Assembly (NCBI GenBank): GCA_023333565.1
Contig: JAJKFH010002247.1
Location: forward strand, 1-64,000
From: Puffinus mauretanicus
Taxonomy: Eukaryota > Chordata > Aves > Procellariiformes > Procellariidae
Reading direction: 5' to 3'
DNA: 64,000 bases
Shown: positions 11,841-24,497 of the stretch, one piece after another
Layout of the letters: every line of letters starts with the position of its first letter
How positions within the stretch are numbered: the first letter of the stretch is position 1
Translations under genes and position numbers: made by a program
The notes under the pieces: model-generated
Database searches by the model: none
Told to the model about the DNA's origin: nothing
The model's input: only the letters and a program-made list of their open reading frames with translations

Positions 11841-14800
11841 GGTGTTCTCCATGTTGGAGAAGAGCTGCTGAAGGGCCTTCCTGTGGAGAAAGAAGATTTA
11901 AAAAAACAGGATTCTTTGGTGGAACTACTTTGTTCTTAAACATTTCCACCTATGGTAATTGTGAAGCTAGAAAACCTCCCCGAGCAGGCGCTCTAAATAA
12001 TTTTTGCAGTCATGTTACAGAAGGAGCTCTGGGCTCCAGCATTTCTCTCCAATCCAATTCTATAAACCCTTTTATAGGTAGGCATGCTAAATGAATTCAG
12101 GTGTTAAATTTGGTCAACCCTGTGGCAGAGCTGTGTGTAGCACACCCCATCTGAGGCAAAGCTGCCGGGTCAGTAGCTGGAGCAGTAACTGCTCGGTGTA
12201 ATCACAGAGAGAATTGGTTTTATTGCTGTTACCTCGGGGCTATAATAAACAGAAATTCAACATCCAAGTTTTAAAGATTTTCTATCAGACATCAAGGAGG
12301 AGAGAGTCCTGTTTGCTAGCCTTCATTTATCCTGATGCCATCTTAACTGTTCTTTTTGTAATGCAAGCTGTGACATAGAAAATCTTTTCAAAATAATTTA
12401 CAGCACTGAACTTTGGCTACAGCTGTACCATCTGGTATACTAGAGCCACAAACTTCCTGGTCAAGCTCCATAGTATGTGAACATACCTTATATTGCACCA
12501 ACATTTTGTCTGATAACATGAGAAAGGTAGCATAGACATAAAATACCCGAACATCCACAAAATTATAATTTATATTTTGCCCTTTATAAAGGGCCTCAAT
12601 TCTCCATTCTAGCAATCTACACAGTAACCATCTGTTAACTTGAGGTATCCTGTTTCGCTTTTCTAAAGTCTTAATCATAATTTCAGTTTTGCATTAGCTA
12701 AAGAGAGGTGCTGACTTTGTTAATATTAAATGCTTTAGCAATTGGCACTTACCAACATTAGACTTTCCCTTAGGCCTAGGAGCTCAAGGAATAAAGCAAA
12801 TTTCCGTATTTTTCGGTAAATTTGTAACACTAACTAAACCTAGAATCTTTCCTAGGTTATGATAAAATAAGCATCTTCTAAAATTGTTTTGAAATCATTC
12901 CCTACCTACTACTACTACTATGTGTTCAGCAGTGTAGTCTGTTGAGGATTCTGCAATGAGCCAAACCCTTCGGCTCTTGATTACCAATCAATAATCCAGC
13001 CCCAACCTTAAACCTTGTCTAAGTCTTAACCAGGACATCCATATTTGTTCCAAACCTAAACATAATATATTTGCCCTTGCCTGCATTAGCTTCCATCTTA
13101 GCCAATCACATATTCAGAACTGGGCAATAAATAGGCATTCAGTCATTCCTTTTACAAAACTTGGCCCTAAGAACATCCAGCTTTTAGTCTTGACCATAGC
13201 CAAGTTAGCAATGTCTGTATCAAAACCTAAACACAAACAATTGGTTATATTGTCATAAACTGCATTTATTGCCTGAGACCTAGGACAGGACCTTCTGTTG
13301 GCAGAAGTGATAAGCGTGTGATTGGGTTTGCTGCAAATGTGCTTTATTAGACTCTGGTTATGACTGAAAATGGGAACGGGGTTAAGTTCAGTTCTGAATC
13401 CAGCAGGGTTTGAAGACAAGTTTCATTCCAGGATACTGTGAGGTCTCCAGGAAGAGGATGGAGGCTGTTATGTATAGAAATGACTGCCTGGTCACTGTTT
13501 TTGTGAATGGAATTTGTTTAAGAATAGTTTGGAGACCTATTTGGAGTTAGGATTTAGAGAAAGTGGCAACAGAGGGCTGTTTTTAACTGTAGCATCTGGT
13601 AAGGTCCGCATGATCTGATGAGCAAAAACTCCAGTTTTTGAGTGACTCATTATCGTGCAGTCATTGTGTTTCATTAAGGCCTACAATGATGCTTGTTGAG
13701 CTTAGTTTCCAGAAAAGCAGAATGGAAGGACTGCATTTGCTGATGGATTGTAGTAAGCATGAAGGAGCGGACGGTTTCAGAGAAACATCTTTTTTTGATT
13801 TGGTTGTAACTAGGTATGATAGGGTCTTCCGTTCCAGTTGGGGTTAAATTTGGGGTAAAGAGGAACTGCATTTTGTAAGGTCTGCATGAATAGGAAGAGC
13901 GCTGGCCTCAGAGCTTGTCCTGACACTATTCATTTTCTTTGAATGCTAAACGGAACCTAACATCCAGCTGTAATCGTATTTTGGTGACCGATGCCTACAC
14001 CAAAGCAAGGCATAATCTATTTTCCCTTGCCACAACTGGCTTTTCTGCAAGGTCACAGCTGGGGGAGGATTTTGTAATAAATCAAAGTATTCCTGGACAA
14101 AAGGGAGTAGGGTTGTTACTGTACCCTTACATGAATTTGTAGTATTGGACCATCCCTAAACTCTAAAATAAGGGCTGTGAGGAATAATACTGTTTGTCAC
14201 TGGACTGAGTTGGCCTCCATATCAAAGGGCAGGGGGCACGGTGGCATTTGTAGTCATGAAGTGTGGCAGGACGTCTGGTTGCAGGACTTCCTCTACCCAT
14301 ATCTCTAGTATTTAAGAGGCAATATAGTTAAGAGCGAGAGAAAAGCTCCTTCAAAGAGCAATTTTAGATCACCAAATCCAAACGAGCTTTTCTGATCCGT
14401 AACTACTAAAAATCAGCCTCCAAATTTAATTATTTGTTTGGTATTTGAAATAAGGTCACGTGAATGTAGAACTACTGCAATGTTTTGAAATGCTTGTCAA
14501 CATCTAACTTTTCAGCAAGGCTTATGTTTGTCGGGGGGACGTTAGTGAAACAGAGCACAAGTTCCTTGTCTCAGACCCAACAATGTAAGAGGAGTATTCA
14601 AAATAGAGAGATGACGTATGCTTCTATCATGCTGTCATGCTAATTTGTGTGGCACACTGCTGGTGTAAAAAATATGATGAATCTTTCCGCATAAAACAGT
14701 TTTTTAAATACATGACTGCCATTGGCACATAAGACGTAGCCTTTAAATATGTGTTTAGTTTTCAGTCTTACGTCTTTGGGAAAACGCAGACATTTGAAAA

Positions 14801-15484
14801 TTGAAGGAGATTGCAATGGGTACTCAAACCAGTCTTTGTGATGCAAACATCTACTGCTACTTTATAATTAGATGGATAAAAAGCAAAGGAAATCAAATGG
14901 TATAAAGCTGATTACTAGTATAAAGAGATAATTGTAGATAGTTAGAGAAAGAGCAATGAAATGACAATAATTACCCTACTCCCACACTGTGGATTTTAGT
15001 AGCTGATAAAACCTTCTGTTGAAACTTTCTGATTCTGAATTGTATATAAAAAATACTAGTCATCTTTAATGTTGGATTCTATAGTTCAATAGAACGTACA
15101 ATTATTTTTACAGAGGGAAGGAAATTTTTCCATGCTTTTATGCTCTGTTGTTCATATACTGCTCTAGCCAAGTAAGTGCCACAGCAGTGATTGGAGCCAG
15201 GAGAAGTACAATCATCTGTGCAGACTAGGAATTAGTTTTGGAACTGTTACTGTCCTTTGCTTTTTTGGAGGGAGAAGGGAGGCAGGAGGAAGGAGGCATT
15301 TAATAGCATTAGCACATCTATAAAAGGTTCTCTCTTTGTTCTTTGAAACAATTTTTGAAGGATTCAAAGTGCAAAGTAAACATAGTCTAGTTTATATGAA
15401 ATATTCATGAATTGTTAGTGTTTTCCATAATTCTATAGCTTGTTGAAATACCTTTTCAATGTTTCTTTTTCTGTTTTTCCCCAG
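11841..15484. other. Non-coding stretch right of the CpG island
   Basis: Base composition falls back to AT-rich immediately after the island. Small open frames (11828-12094 plus, 12388-12678 minus, 13114-13419 minus and others under 105 codons) match nothing recognisable and have no convincing splice context. No repeat family was identified. If a transcript divergent from POC5 exists, this would be its intron. Confidence 0.6.
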
Positions 15485-15960
15485 TATCTATCACGATTAC
15501 CATGATGGAGAAGCAGATGCTTTGTAATAAATGTGGATACTGGCGTAATTACTGTTTGACTCTACCAGATTAACTATTTGGCTGTTTGCTGTGTGAACAC
15601 AAGATCTGGCTCCCCTTATACGCAGTGTTAGATGCAGTTCTGGCCACCAGGTAGATCTGTGCTTTGTACAATATAGTCTTGCAATCTCTCTTCCACTCCG
15701 TGGCTCCACATGCCTCAGACAGAAGCGTTGAGTGTCTGGAGGCAAAGAGCCAGGCAGAAGGCACCGAGCTGCTTCTTTTGGGGCTTTACATTCAAAGGAC
15801 TGTCACGTAATGGCTACTGCCTTGTGCAGTGGGGCCTTCGTAACTGCGTGGTCCAGGACCGTTCCTTTCCCATCATGTGAACTGAAATAATAAATGTATC
15901 TGTTTGGCAGATCACCTATTTCAAGATTCAAATAAAATTTTTTGTTCCAACTGAAATAAA
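15485..15960 (+). ncRNA. Candidate terminal exon of an unrecognised plus-strand transcript
   Basis: A strong 3' splice acceptor (pyrimidine tract TTTCTTTTTCTGTTTTTCC followed by CCAG, exon from 15485) leads into about 400 bp that is clearly more GC-rich than its surroundings. Three AATAAA signals then follow within 72 bp (15889-15894, 15931-15936, 15955-15960). No long open frame exists. The two short readings that could enter from the acceptor end after 24 codons or fewer, one of them being IYHDYHDGEADAL then stop. It may be the 3' exon of a lncRNA starting divergently in the POC5 CpG island, or the last exon of a small unrecognised coding gene. The splice and polyA signals are seen; the transcript is inferred. 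Confidence 0.3.
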
Positions 15961-18070
15961 GAAACATTTTTCAAAATACCAGCATTTCATACACAATTGA
16001 AATCGTAATTTTAGACAAAAAATAATGGCTAAAGATAATGCATGTGGGCACTGTGACAGTGCAGTTCCACATATTTTGGAAGCTATTTATTGGGCATTCT
16101 TTCCTTGTGTTAATGATGATAGTAGTAACAACCATATCCTGTGAATGTGGAACACCTTAGTGTTAAAGGGCTCTATCTTCTACCTAATATCCCACTCTCC
16201 CCTTGTAGAAATGCTGTTCTGACCATGTCCTCTGTTACATCAATCATATAGTCAGTGCATATATCAAGTATATATCCTTTCCAGAGAAAACACGTGAACT
16301 GCAGTTAGTATTGAGAGATTGAAAATAGTCTGGAGTCTAATATTTGCTATGTCTGAAAACACATTCTCCCGTTTTTTTTCACAGATGTATCAGCTTATAG
16401 GTTGATAGGCACTTACAGAACAGTGTTTATTGATAAGCCTATACATGCTATAGGCCTAGTGAATGTGTTCATATATACTTAAGAGTTTCTCCTAGTATAT
16501 CTGAATTTTTTCACTCAAGTAAGCTTTTCCACATCAGTCAGTCAGTCTTTTCCCCATCAGTAACAGAACCTATCATGACTAAAGTTATGAATGGATTTTG
16601 CATGAATTGCAAAAAAGGTTTTTCTACCACAATGACTTATTGGCATGTTAGATAAAGATTTTCAGTTACATGGAAAAAAGTGCTTCTCTTACAGTGGATT
16701 GAGTAACAATACATTTGCCTGTTTTTCAAGCCTCTAACTTTTTTCCAACATGATACCATGCATGAAACCAGATCTGTAGGCTTTGGGTGAATGTAAGGAG
16801 AACGCTACCCTCAAGATTATTTAATCTTCCTTTGGCAGATTTTTTTCCTCAAGCTAGAGAAATACCAGCAACTTGTGCTGTGTTTAGTCTTTAGTGGGAG
16901 AAATAGGAGACCAGCTGATTAAAAGGAAGGTGTTTCTGTTCCAAATATTGGAAAGAATTGGAATGGAAGAAGCCTGAATATTCTTGTTTGTACTCTGTAG
17001 TCTAAATTCCATTCCGTGGCTATATATGATTTCAGTAATCAGCTCTTGCTCTGTGGCGAATAATGGTAGCCTACAGTGACTAGAATATACTGTTTCAGTC
17101 AAATAATCATCTATGTAAAGTACTTAATAGCAATGCATTGTTTATATTTTTAATAATTAAAAGAATAATTTCTGTTGCAAACTTTTGAATTGAAAAAAAA
17201 ACTATAAGCAGCTTGATAAAGTTTTACAATGCCATGGATACTCTGCATAAACCAAAACAGGATTATAAGTTATGGGGTCATGGTATGTTCCTGCTATAAG
17301 AAACACTCTTGAACTGGTCCAAAAAAGATCTGTCAACAATTTTGCCAAAAAGCACCAGGAATATTTCTGTGGTAATGCTACTTTTCTCCTTTTAAACTGT
17401 AGAGAACAGGTGATCAGTTTAATCTCTTCCGATAGGAAATAAAAAGATCAACATCCTAGAGATCTTTCAGTGGCAGGGTGCATATGTACAACATACTTGT
17501 GATGACATATTCTGCTGCAGGGGCAGTAGAACACCACTGTGCTATAGAATATTGGATGACCATAAAACGCACAACATCAGCTTCTTTCAAGACTAGCATT
17601 AAGGCTGCCCATAAATCTGCTATTGAAAATCATATCTGAAGAAAGAATACTGGTTTCAGTTTTGTAATTGTTCCTCACAGCAGCATATAGGGTTTTAAAG
17701 GAAAGTAAAACCGTATTTCTTATAGGAGTCTATAGGAAGCAGTTGGCAGCAATTAATCTGTTTTCTCTAAAAATAAGTAAAAGGTTTTCTAAGCTTAATT
17801 ATATTAACGATCTGTTCCTAAAGAAAACACAATCTTTATAAATAACAATTGTGAAGTTTATTGCTGTCTTTAAAAAATCTGTGCACTGTACTTGCTTTAC
17901 CACTTTTAAGAGTTTCTTTGCGCAAAGGAATACTAGGCAAGCTATTTGCATGAAGTTTGTGTTATAAAGCACAGATCTGTTTGGCAAATGACATGCAAGA
18001 AAAGCTTGAAATGATTAATGTGAAGCAGACTTTCATCCTCCCTCTAAGAACAGGCCATTTACATGAGTGA
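15961..18070. other. Non-coding stretch
   Basis: AT-rich single-copy-looking DNA. No gene, RNA or repeat family was recognised. Open frames are at most 72 codons and have no recognisable content. Confidence 0.6.
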
Positions 18071-18149
18071 TTGTATAACAGTCATCATGTTTCAATTTCT
18101 CCAGCATCTTATGGCAGGATCAACACGTTAGCTGTTGACAGCTGTAAAC

Positions 18150-18530
18150 ATGCATATTTGCATTCTGGCTTGAATGCTTCCAGCTCCTTTGCCTGTAGCC
18201 ATCACTCTCTCCCCCTCCCCTTTCTCAAGCACGTTCTGCAGTCCCTGTGCTTGCCCGCTCCGCATCATCGCAGGCTGAAGGGCAGTTTCTTTCCTCAGAG
18301 CTGATTTCTTCCCAAGACGTGAGTCAGCAAGCAACGACATTGCCGAGGTGGTCCACGCAAAGATGTGCCTCTGCAGTGACGCAGCCTTTGCTCATACAGG
18401 AGTCAGCAAAGATTTTTACATCACCTCTACACCAGGTGGCAACATATCATGCTGCTCTGCTCGTGAGCTCGATTTAAAGAAACACCACTTAGAACGTGCA
18501 GCAGTCCGTAGAATTCAGTCAGCACAGAAA
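18150..18530. promoter_or_regulatory. Candidate enhancer with clustered extended AP-1 / MARE half-sites
   Basis: Within about 200 bp there are three copies of GTCAGCA: TGAGTCAGCA at 18320-18329, GAGTCAGCA at 18400-18408 and CAGTCAGCA at 18516-18524. A related TGACGCAGC is at 18377-18385. TGA(G/C)TCAGCA is the extended half-site bound by MAF/NRL/BACH/NRF2-type bZIP proteins. An octamer-like ATGCATATTTGCAT lies just upstream (18149-18162). The segment is more GC-rich than its flanks and carries no gene. The enhancer role is inference from motif density only. Confidence 0.25.
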
Positions 18531-18599
18531 GGAAAAATCAGCTTTAGGTGTTGAATCCTCACTTCTTCATATTCTGTCCACTGCTTATCCCCGTGACCC

Positions 18600-20992
18600 C
18601 CCAGCTCTTTTATTCAGCTTTAAAGGAGCTCTGAAAAATCTCCAATCAGCTTGAGATGTTCCGCAAGAGGTGTTGTGACATTCGGCTATAGGGTAGCTCT
18701 CTAGACATGTCCCAGGACTCAGAGTGTACTAGGATGAAAATACACTAACCTGAAGCTTGAGCTTGCATTGCTTAAGATGTGTGGAAACACAAAGCTCTTT
18801 AAAAGCCACCATCTGTTGTCCCATCGTGCTTGCCAAGGTGAGAAAGCGACAAAGGTCACTTTAGTCAGTTTGGTCCCTTTCCCTTAGGTCACAACGTAGA
18901 ATATGACCAAGTGTTTTGTATACCTTTTAGAGCTGTAGAATTTTCTAGAATTTGGGACTTAGTGGAAACTTTTGCTCTTTTGACAGTCACAAGATAAGAC
19001 TCGATATCAATATAAGCAACCATTCTTGATTACTCCTAGAATCACAAATGTAGTAGCAATATCCTGGCTCTGCTACCCCTTTTTTTTTGGAAATCAGATT
19101 AATTGTTTCTGGAATTTGTATTGTTATAGACACCTAATACAATACAATATAGTATAATGTTATTATATATAATATAATAGTATATAATAACATAATTATA
19201 ATTATATTATAATATAATAATATAATATTATATTAATGTTGACAAAGACTGGTGGAGTATCATTAACTGAAAGGAAGAAAGTAACTTAATTAAATGGTCC
19301 AGATGGTGTAAGAGTGTACACCAAAGGTACCTTTTTAAGTTTTAGAGAGGAGTGTTGGCATTCATTTTCAGATGCAAAATACTACACATTATGACAGGTT
19401 TTTCTTTCAAATTTTCTGGTGCCTAGTTAATAAAAAAGTTCTCTCTGTTAGCAAAGAAAGATTCCTAATCTTTGAAGGACCAGCACCTCCAATTCAGACT
19501 CTAATAAAAACTTAGGTTGCTATTAAAATGCCTTTCAAACGTGTTCAGAAAGGCTGCCTATCTGTATATGTCTGTAACATTCAGGCTGAAATGTTTTGCC
19601 TGGTATTTGTCCTGCCAACTTAAGACCTTTTTATTGCAGACATCTTCTTCTGGGCTATTCATTCTGGATTCCCCTTATAGTTGCTTAAGGGACACCTGAG
19701 ATGGCCTCATTTGAAAAGTCTCTTAGTCTTTTATAGTCCAAGCAGAGAAACAAGTGCCTGCAGGGTTCAGCTGATCTCATACATTTCTAAAAGGTCGGAT
19801 GAATCATACCACAAAAGTGCTTATCTTCTGTTGTGACTATAAAGAGAGTCTAGACGACGAGTTCAGATATCAATGTTTTAGACATTTGCATTTGCTCAGA
19901 TGATTCCTATCTTTTGAATTTAATTGTACCTCAAATGGAACTACAGAGTCTTAGAGGATTTGATTATTAAAACCCAGAATTTATCAGTTTGGCACCCGAA
20001 TTCTACAAGCCTGACTTAAATATTGATCTGAGTAATCCTAATCCATTTTTGGAGTAAGTAGACACAACTCCCACTACATCAGGTGAGGGATGAATCTGGT
20101 AGGGCCTGTCTGACGCTGTTCCATAATAAAAACATAGTAAAAGCAATGCAAGGGAAGAGTCTTTGTTAAAGTTTTAAATGGCTTATTCTGTGAGGTTTGT
20201 ACAACAAATGTAAGAAGCAAAATGTAGCTGTGGTTAAATAAAAGTTTGTGGAGTATTTAAAATGCAAATAACAAGTAAACTGACAAATGAGACATTTACA
20301 GAAGACAGTATTATGAAAGAGAATGGAAAGATAAAGGGTGTATGAAAGAAATGATGTAGAAAAAATCTAATCCATGAACATGAACTGAAATTAAGGGAAT
20401 AAAAGTGCTTATGGAAATTTCTGCAGCCTTAAATGAAAGAAGAAGGAGGAGAGGGAGGAAGATAAAGGCATGTGTGTGTAGATAAGCAACAACATTTTAG
20501 GCAGAATGTCAAAAGCTTTGACATCGGAGTAAAGCCAGACAGAATCAGTCACAGGGGGGAATGTAAGCTTCTATGGGACTACTTTACAATGAATTGATTA
20601 ATCAGCAAAGTCAGAGGCTACTGTTCTGGAAATCCTGCAAAAATAACTGCGTTTTAATTATTAATTTTTGGAGTCCATAAGCTACCATTTAGCAAAGTTT
20701 TCTTATTTCAAGGAGACTAGCAGTGCTGGGTAGAATAAACACTGCCTAGCACTCACAGGCCATCTCTGATAATCTTTACAGGAAGACTTTGAGACAGTGA
20801 TTGGAGGTTGAGGTGGTGTTTTAGAGTGGTTTCGAGGATTCCCACGAAAGTAAACACACATACACAGATTAAAAAGGGAAAGCAAGTGTTTTATTAACTA
20901 CAGTCATGCATTACACTAAGGGTATTTTGCAAAGCAACTGTCTTACCGACCTGAAGACCATGAGAAAGATGGACCATCCGTACATTCTTGTG
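18600..20992. other. Non-coding stretch
   Basis: Apart from the AT tract at 19136-19236, nothing was recognised. There is an AATAAA on the minus strand at about 20893-20898, just outside the LTR at 20999-21398; no matching exon was found. Confidence 0.55.
19136..19236. repeat. AT-only low-complexity tract
   Basis: About 100 bp of alternating ATA/TAT units (ATATAAT, TATAATA) with almost no G or C. It is a simple AT-rich repeat able to form local hairpins. Confidence 0.85.
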
Positions 20993-21404
20993 TCGTCCTG
21001 CGCCGCGAGCTCAGCCCAGCAGTCGGTAGGTGCCAGCTTTACGTGGGCGTCCCCACAGAGGCAACGGAGACCTCGCCCTACACTGGCCCACTGTTCTTCG
21101 GGAAATCCCGGTATTTATACATTTGCAGAGGAAATGGGATTCGACACACGTGGCCAGTGGGTGCCGAAACACACCTCGGTTGCCAGCTTGCAACATAGGG
21201 AGCCTATGGCGTATGTGCTCGCTGATCAGGCGTGCTGCACGAGCCATAGCCACCCCGTCTGTTGGTTCGTAGGCTTTGTACACGCGGCATATTACCATAA
21301 TCCACCATTCACATATTAACCATGCTCAAGCCAATAGCAAAATGCAGCAAGGCAAGCAAAATTATACATTGTGCTTTATATTTCCTCATTATTGCACATC
21401 GTCC
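20993..21404 (-). mobile_element. Solo LTR, ERVK-like, with 6-bp target-site duplication
   Basis: A 400-bp CpG-rich island (20999-21398) with TG...CA ends: on the minus strand it starts TGTGCAATAATGAGG and ends GAGCTCGCGGCGCA. It is flanked on both sides by the identical hexamer TCGTCC (20993-20998 and 21399-21404). Orientation is taken from a TATAAATA box on the minus strand (21112-21119), followed by about 113 bp that would hold R and U5. No AATAAA lies between the TATA box and the LTR end. A 6-bp duplication is typical of beta-/alpha-like (class II, ERVK) integrations, so that class is inferred. No internal retroviral sequence adjoins it, so it is a solo LTR left by recombination. Open frames of 80-137 codons across it are chance frames. 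Confidence 0.8.
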
Positions 21405-21754
21405 ACGTCCTCCCCTAACATTTTCTCAACTTTCCTTATCTCTCTGTTCAGCATTTCAAACAATAGACAATAAACCATCTGTTTTCTGTGCTGACTGTGG
21501 TTTTCTTAGCTATCTATTTCTCACCCAGTGTCCATCCATGGACCAAAATTCCATCTTTTAACCCCTCTGTACACAGGTGGCAAATGTAGATAAATGTATT
21601 GTAATATATATAAAACCACCTCCAACTTTACACATAGTATGTTGGATTTTGAGCTGTCCGTCTTCACTCAGGAACAATATCTTCAGTTTACAACAGATTT
21701 TATAAAACATGAGTCTGGTGCTTAACAATTGTTATCCCTTCCTCTTAAAAAAGC

Positions 21755-22345
21755 TACAGTTGAACTGGAAAAAGTTCAAAGAAAGGTAAAAAGGATGATC
21801 TAAAGTGTGAAGTGGCTACAATAGGAAGAAAAATTAGGCAAACCAGAATTCTTCGGCCTAGAGAAAAGACTACTCTATGGTAATGTAATAGAGGGCTAAA
21901 AAACCCCAAGTGGTATGAAGGTGGTGCATTAGGGATTTCTTGTTTTCTCTCTCTTCCAATAAAAACAGTGGGGGAACATCGATTGAAGCTAACAGAAGCC
22001 TTATTCAAAGCAAATAAGAAGACTTGGTTCTTCATCTTGTTTTAGCATCTGTAACATCATTTGCAAGAAGTTCCACAAACTAACTCTACAAAGTTTACAT
22101 GCATTCAGGAGAAGAGTGGACAAGTTCGTGGAAGGAAAATCCACCAATACCTATTGAATACAAAGACATTATCACTGACTGAGGAAGCCCCAATGTTACC
22201 TATTTTTGGAGGTCAGGAAATCATTCGGGAGAAGTCCTACTGTGTGCCATATTGTTCTCTTTTTTACTTTGGGTGCTCTTTTGGAGACATGATACTAAGC
22301 TTGATGAATCACTAGCTTTTGCTCTGACCTAGAATCACAGTTATG
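21755..22345 (+). mobile_element. Old, strongly diverged CR1 3' end
   Basis: Weak but ordered similarity to the end of CR1 ORF2 and its 3' UTR: GTTCAAAGAAAGGTAAAAAGGATGAT, then AAGCAAATAAGAAGA, then GTGGACAAGTTCGTGGAAGG and CACTGACTGAGGAAG. It finishes GACATGATACTAAGCTTGATGAATCAC...CTGACCTAGA, a degraded form of the '...atactgggctagatggaccattggtctgacc' ending. It is much more diverged than the other CR1s in the window and of an older subfamily type. All frames are broken. Confidence 0.6.
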
Positions 22346-24497
22346 TTAGAAACAGTGCTTATTTTAAATAATAATGGGTTTAACTGATTGTGTTAAAATA
22401 GATTTACAACAAAAGTATGTAATTTAGCTTGAGATATTTTTCAGGTAAATATATGAAATTTATCAGATTCCATTTAAGATAGAGTGAATGTGTTTTATTC
22501 TGTGTGTGAATTACAGTTGTCCTTATTGTCATTTCAGGAGCATGCTTAAGAAAAAGTTGAAAGTTTTTAAATATGTCCGTCCTGTAGCAAAAACAGTGAA
22601 GATGATAAATAGGAGAATAAATGGCGAAGGGACATGTTACCTTTAACTCTGCTGTTTCCTAGTTTACTTCCTCATAAATACATATTTTGCTTCTCTTTTT
22701 GGTTTAGTTTGCTAGGTTTTGTTTAATTTGCTATCTTCCACTTGCTTTAGATGAGCAGTAATTGTTGTTGTGCCAAAACCAAGAACTTCATATTTTCAAT
22801 TTTTATCTGTGTTTTTTTTTCCATTTATGGGAAAGTATATCTACTCAATAGTACAAAATCTGTGGTAAGTGCGGCAATCACTCACATTTTCCTGCTTCCC
22901 TTCATCAGGATTGCAGATTATATACTTTCTAGCATGTTACGTGAATACAGATGGCTCTTCTATTTGCGGGAAAGAACAGCAAGGTAATAAGAAATTTGAC
23001 CTGGAAGAAGAAAGCAAAAGGAAATAAACACCTGTTTGCTTTGATGGTGGTGTGGCAGTGTATGGGAGACTTGAGAGGGAAAAGGCACCTCTTCAATGTG
23101 ATTTTCATTTTAACATAATTTTTGAATGTGTGAGTATAAAAGTAGTTAGCATTATCTGCCCTATAGTCTTGTATCTGGTATGATGCAGAAAGTGAGAAGT
23201 AATATACAGAAATTAGCATTTAGTTGAAGGTGAACCGCTTATATTCGATTACATATCTCTATTAGTATGAAGACAATAATTTAGAACACCTTTAAAGATA
23301 TTAAATTTCTCTACCAGCAAGCTCATACTCACTAAAACCTGTTGTGATACTGCCATGTGGGAATTTCTTTTTGCAGTACTTGGAAACATACCACCCATCT
23401 GCAGGCAGGCATTAAAGTTCTACGAGCTTTCTTTTCATTACATAATTAATCAGTCCTCAAAGTTATGCTGAAGAAGAGTTTTTCAGCAGACAACCTGCAA
23501 AAAATAGCATATCGAGTCTTTGTCAAAGTGTGTATAGTCATCAGTGACTGAAAGATTGTAGTAGGAAACAAACCTTTAAAGAATGCCTCGAGTGGACGAG
23601 CTCTTGGGTTAAGTAAGTCTTAGTGTGTTGAAATAGAGAAATTAGTTCCAGTAATGTATCTGAGCAGTACAGTATTGGTATGTGTTAGTGCTGGTCTCTT
23701 GTTGGGATATAAGTTGACTTTGATGGATGGTAGCTAGGGGCAGGAGGAAAAAATTGAGAAGGAGATGCAGCAGAGGACTAGAAAACCTTAAAAATTATAA
23801 CTCTTTCAATCTGGACAAAGGCAGAAGCCAATGCAAAAGAAACCAAATAATCTCTCCCTTAAAAAAAAAAAGAAAAAGAAACAAAAGAAAAAAGGAGATG
23901 CTCCATGCCAATATAGAAGACATTGTAAACATCTGGGATGGGATTCTGCTTGCGTAAATTTAGTTATAAAACTTGGACTTACATCTGAGCTAGGAGTCAA
24001 AACTCGCTTTCCCATCAGTGGAGAGAAACATGCATGTTTAACGTGCGATTTATTTCATCCTAAAGCGGAAATCTAAAACCTGTTACAGGAGTCAGGTGGC
24101 TAGTTCAGATGCAGACATCTAAAGCTAAATCAGAAGTATTCCATTCTTTGTCAGTGTGAGGGTGCCCTTACTGCGCTGTTGTGCAGGAAGAGGAAGATGA
24201 GTGGGGAGAAAAGAATTTTGTGTTTCAGATTCGGGTTTAGGAGACACAGCATTCATGATCTTATTTTCATGAGGGTGTTACATTGGGAGATTGATCACTA
24301 TAGCTTCCTTAGCTTAACAGAATCATAGTTGCATGTATTGACTCCTGAAAGAAGGAGACAGCCTGAAAAGAAGTATAAAAGCAGCATGGAAATTTGTAAT
24401 GAGGAGGGAGAGACCTTGGACTGGAAACAGCAGTAATCAGAATGTGGTTTGACACAGTGAGAAGCTGCTTTGCTGGCATCAAAACCTCTGAGACTGT
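22346..24497. other. Non-coding stretch
   Basis: AT-rich with no gene recognised. It contains a short A-rich tract (23862-23893, A11 then AAAG units). Confidence 0.6.

Noticed and set aside
20906..21319. 137-codon plus frame and 95-codon minus frame
   Set aside because: They span or lie inside the 400-bp LTR and its target duplication; no host or retroviral protein is recognisable.
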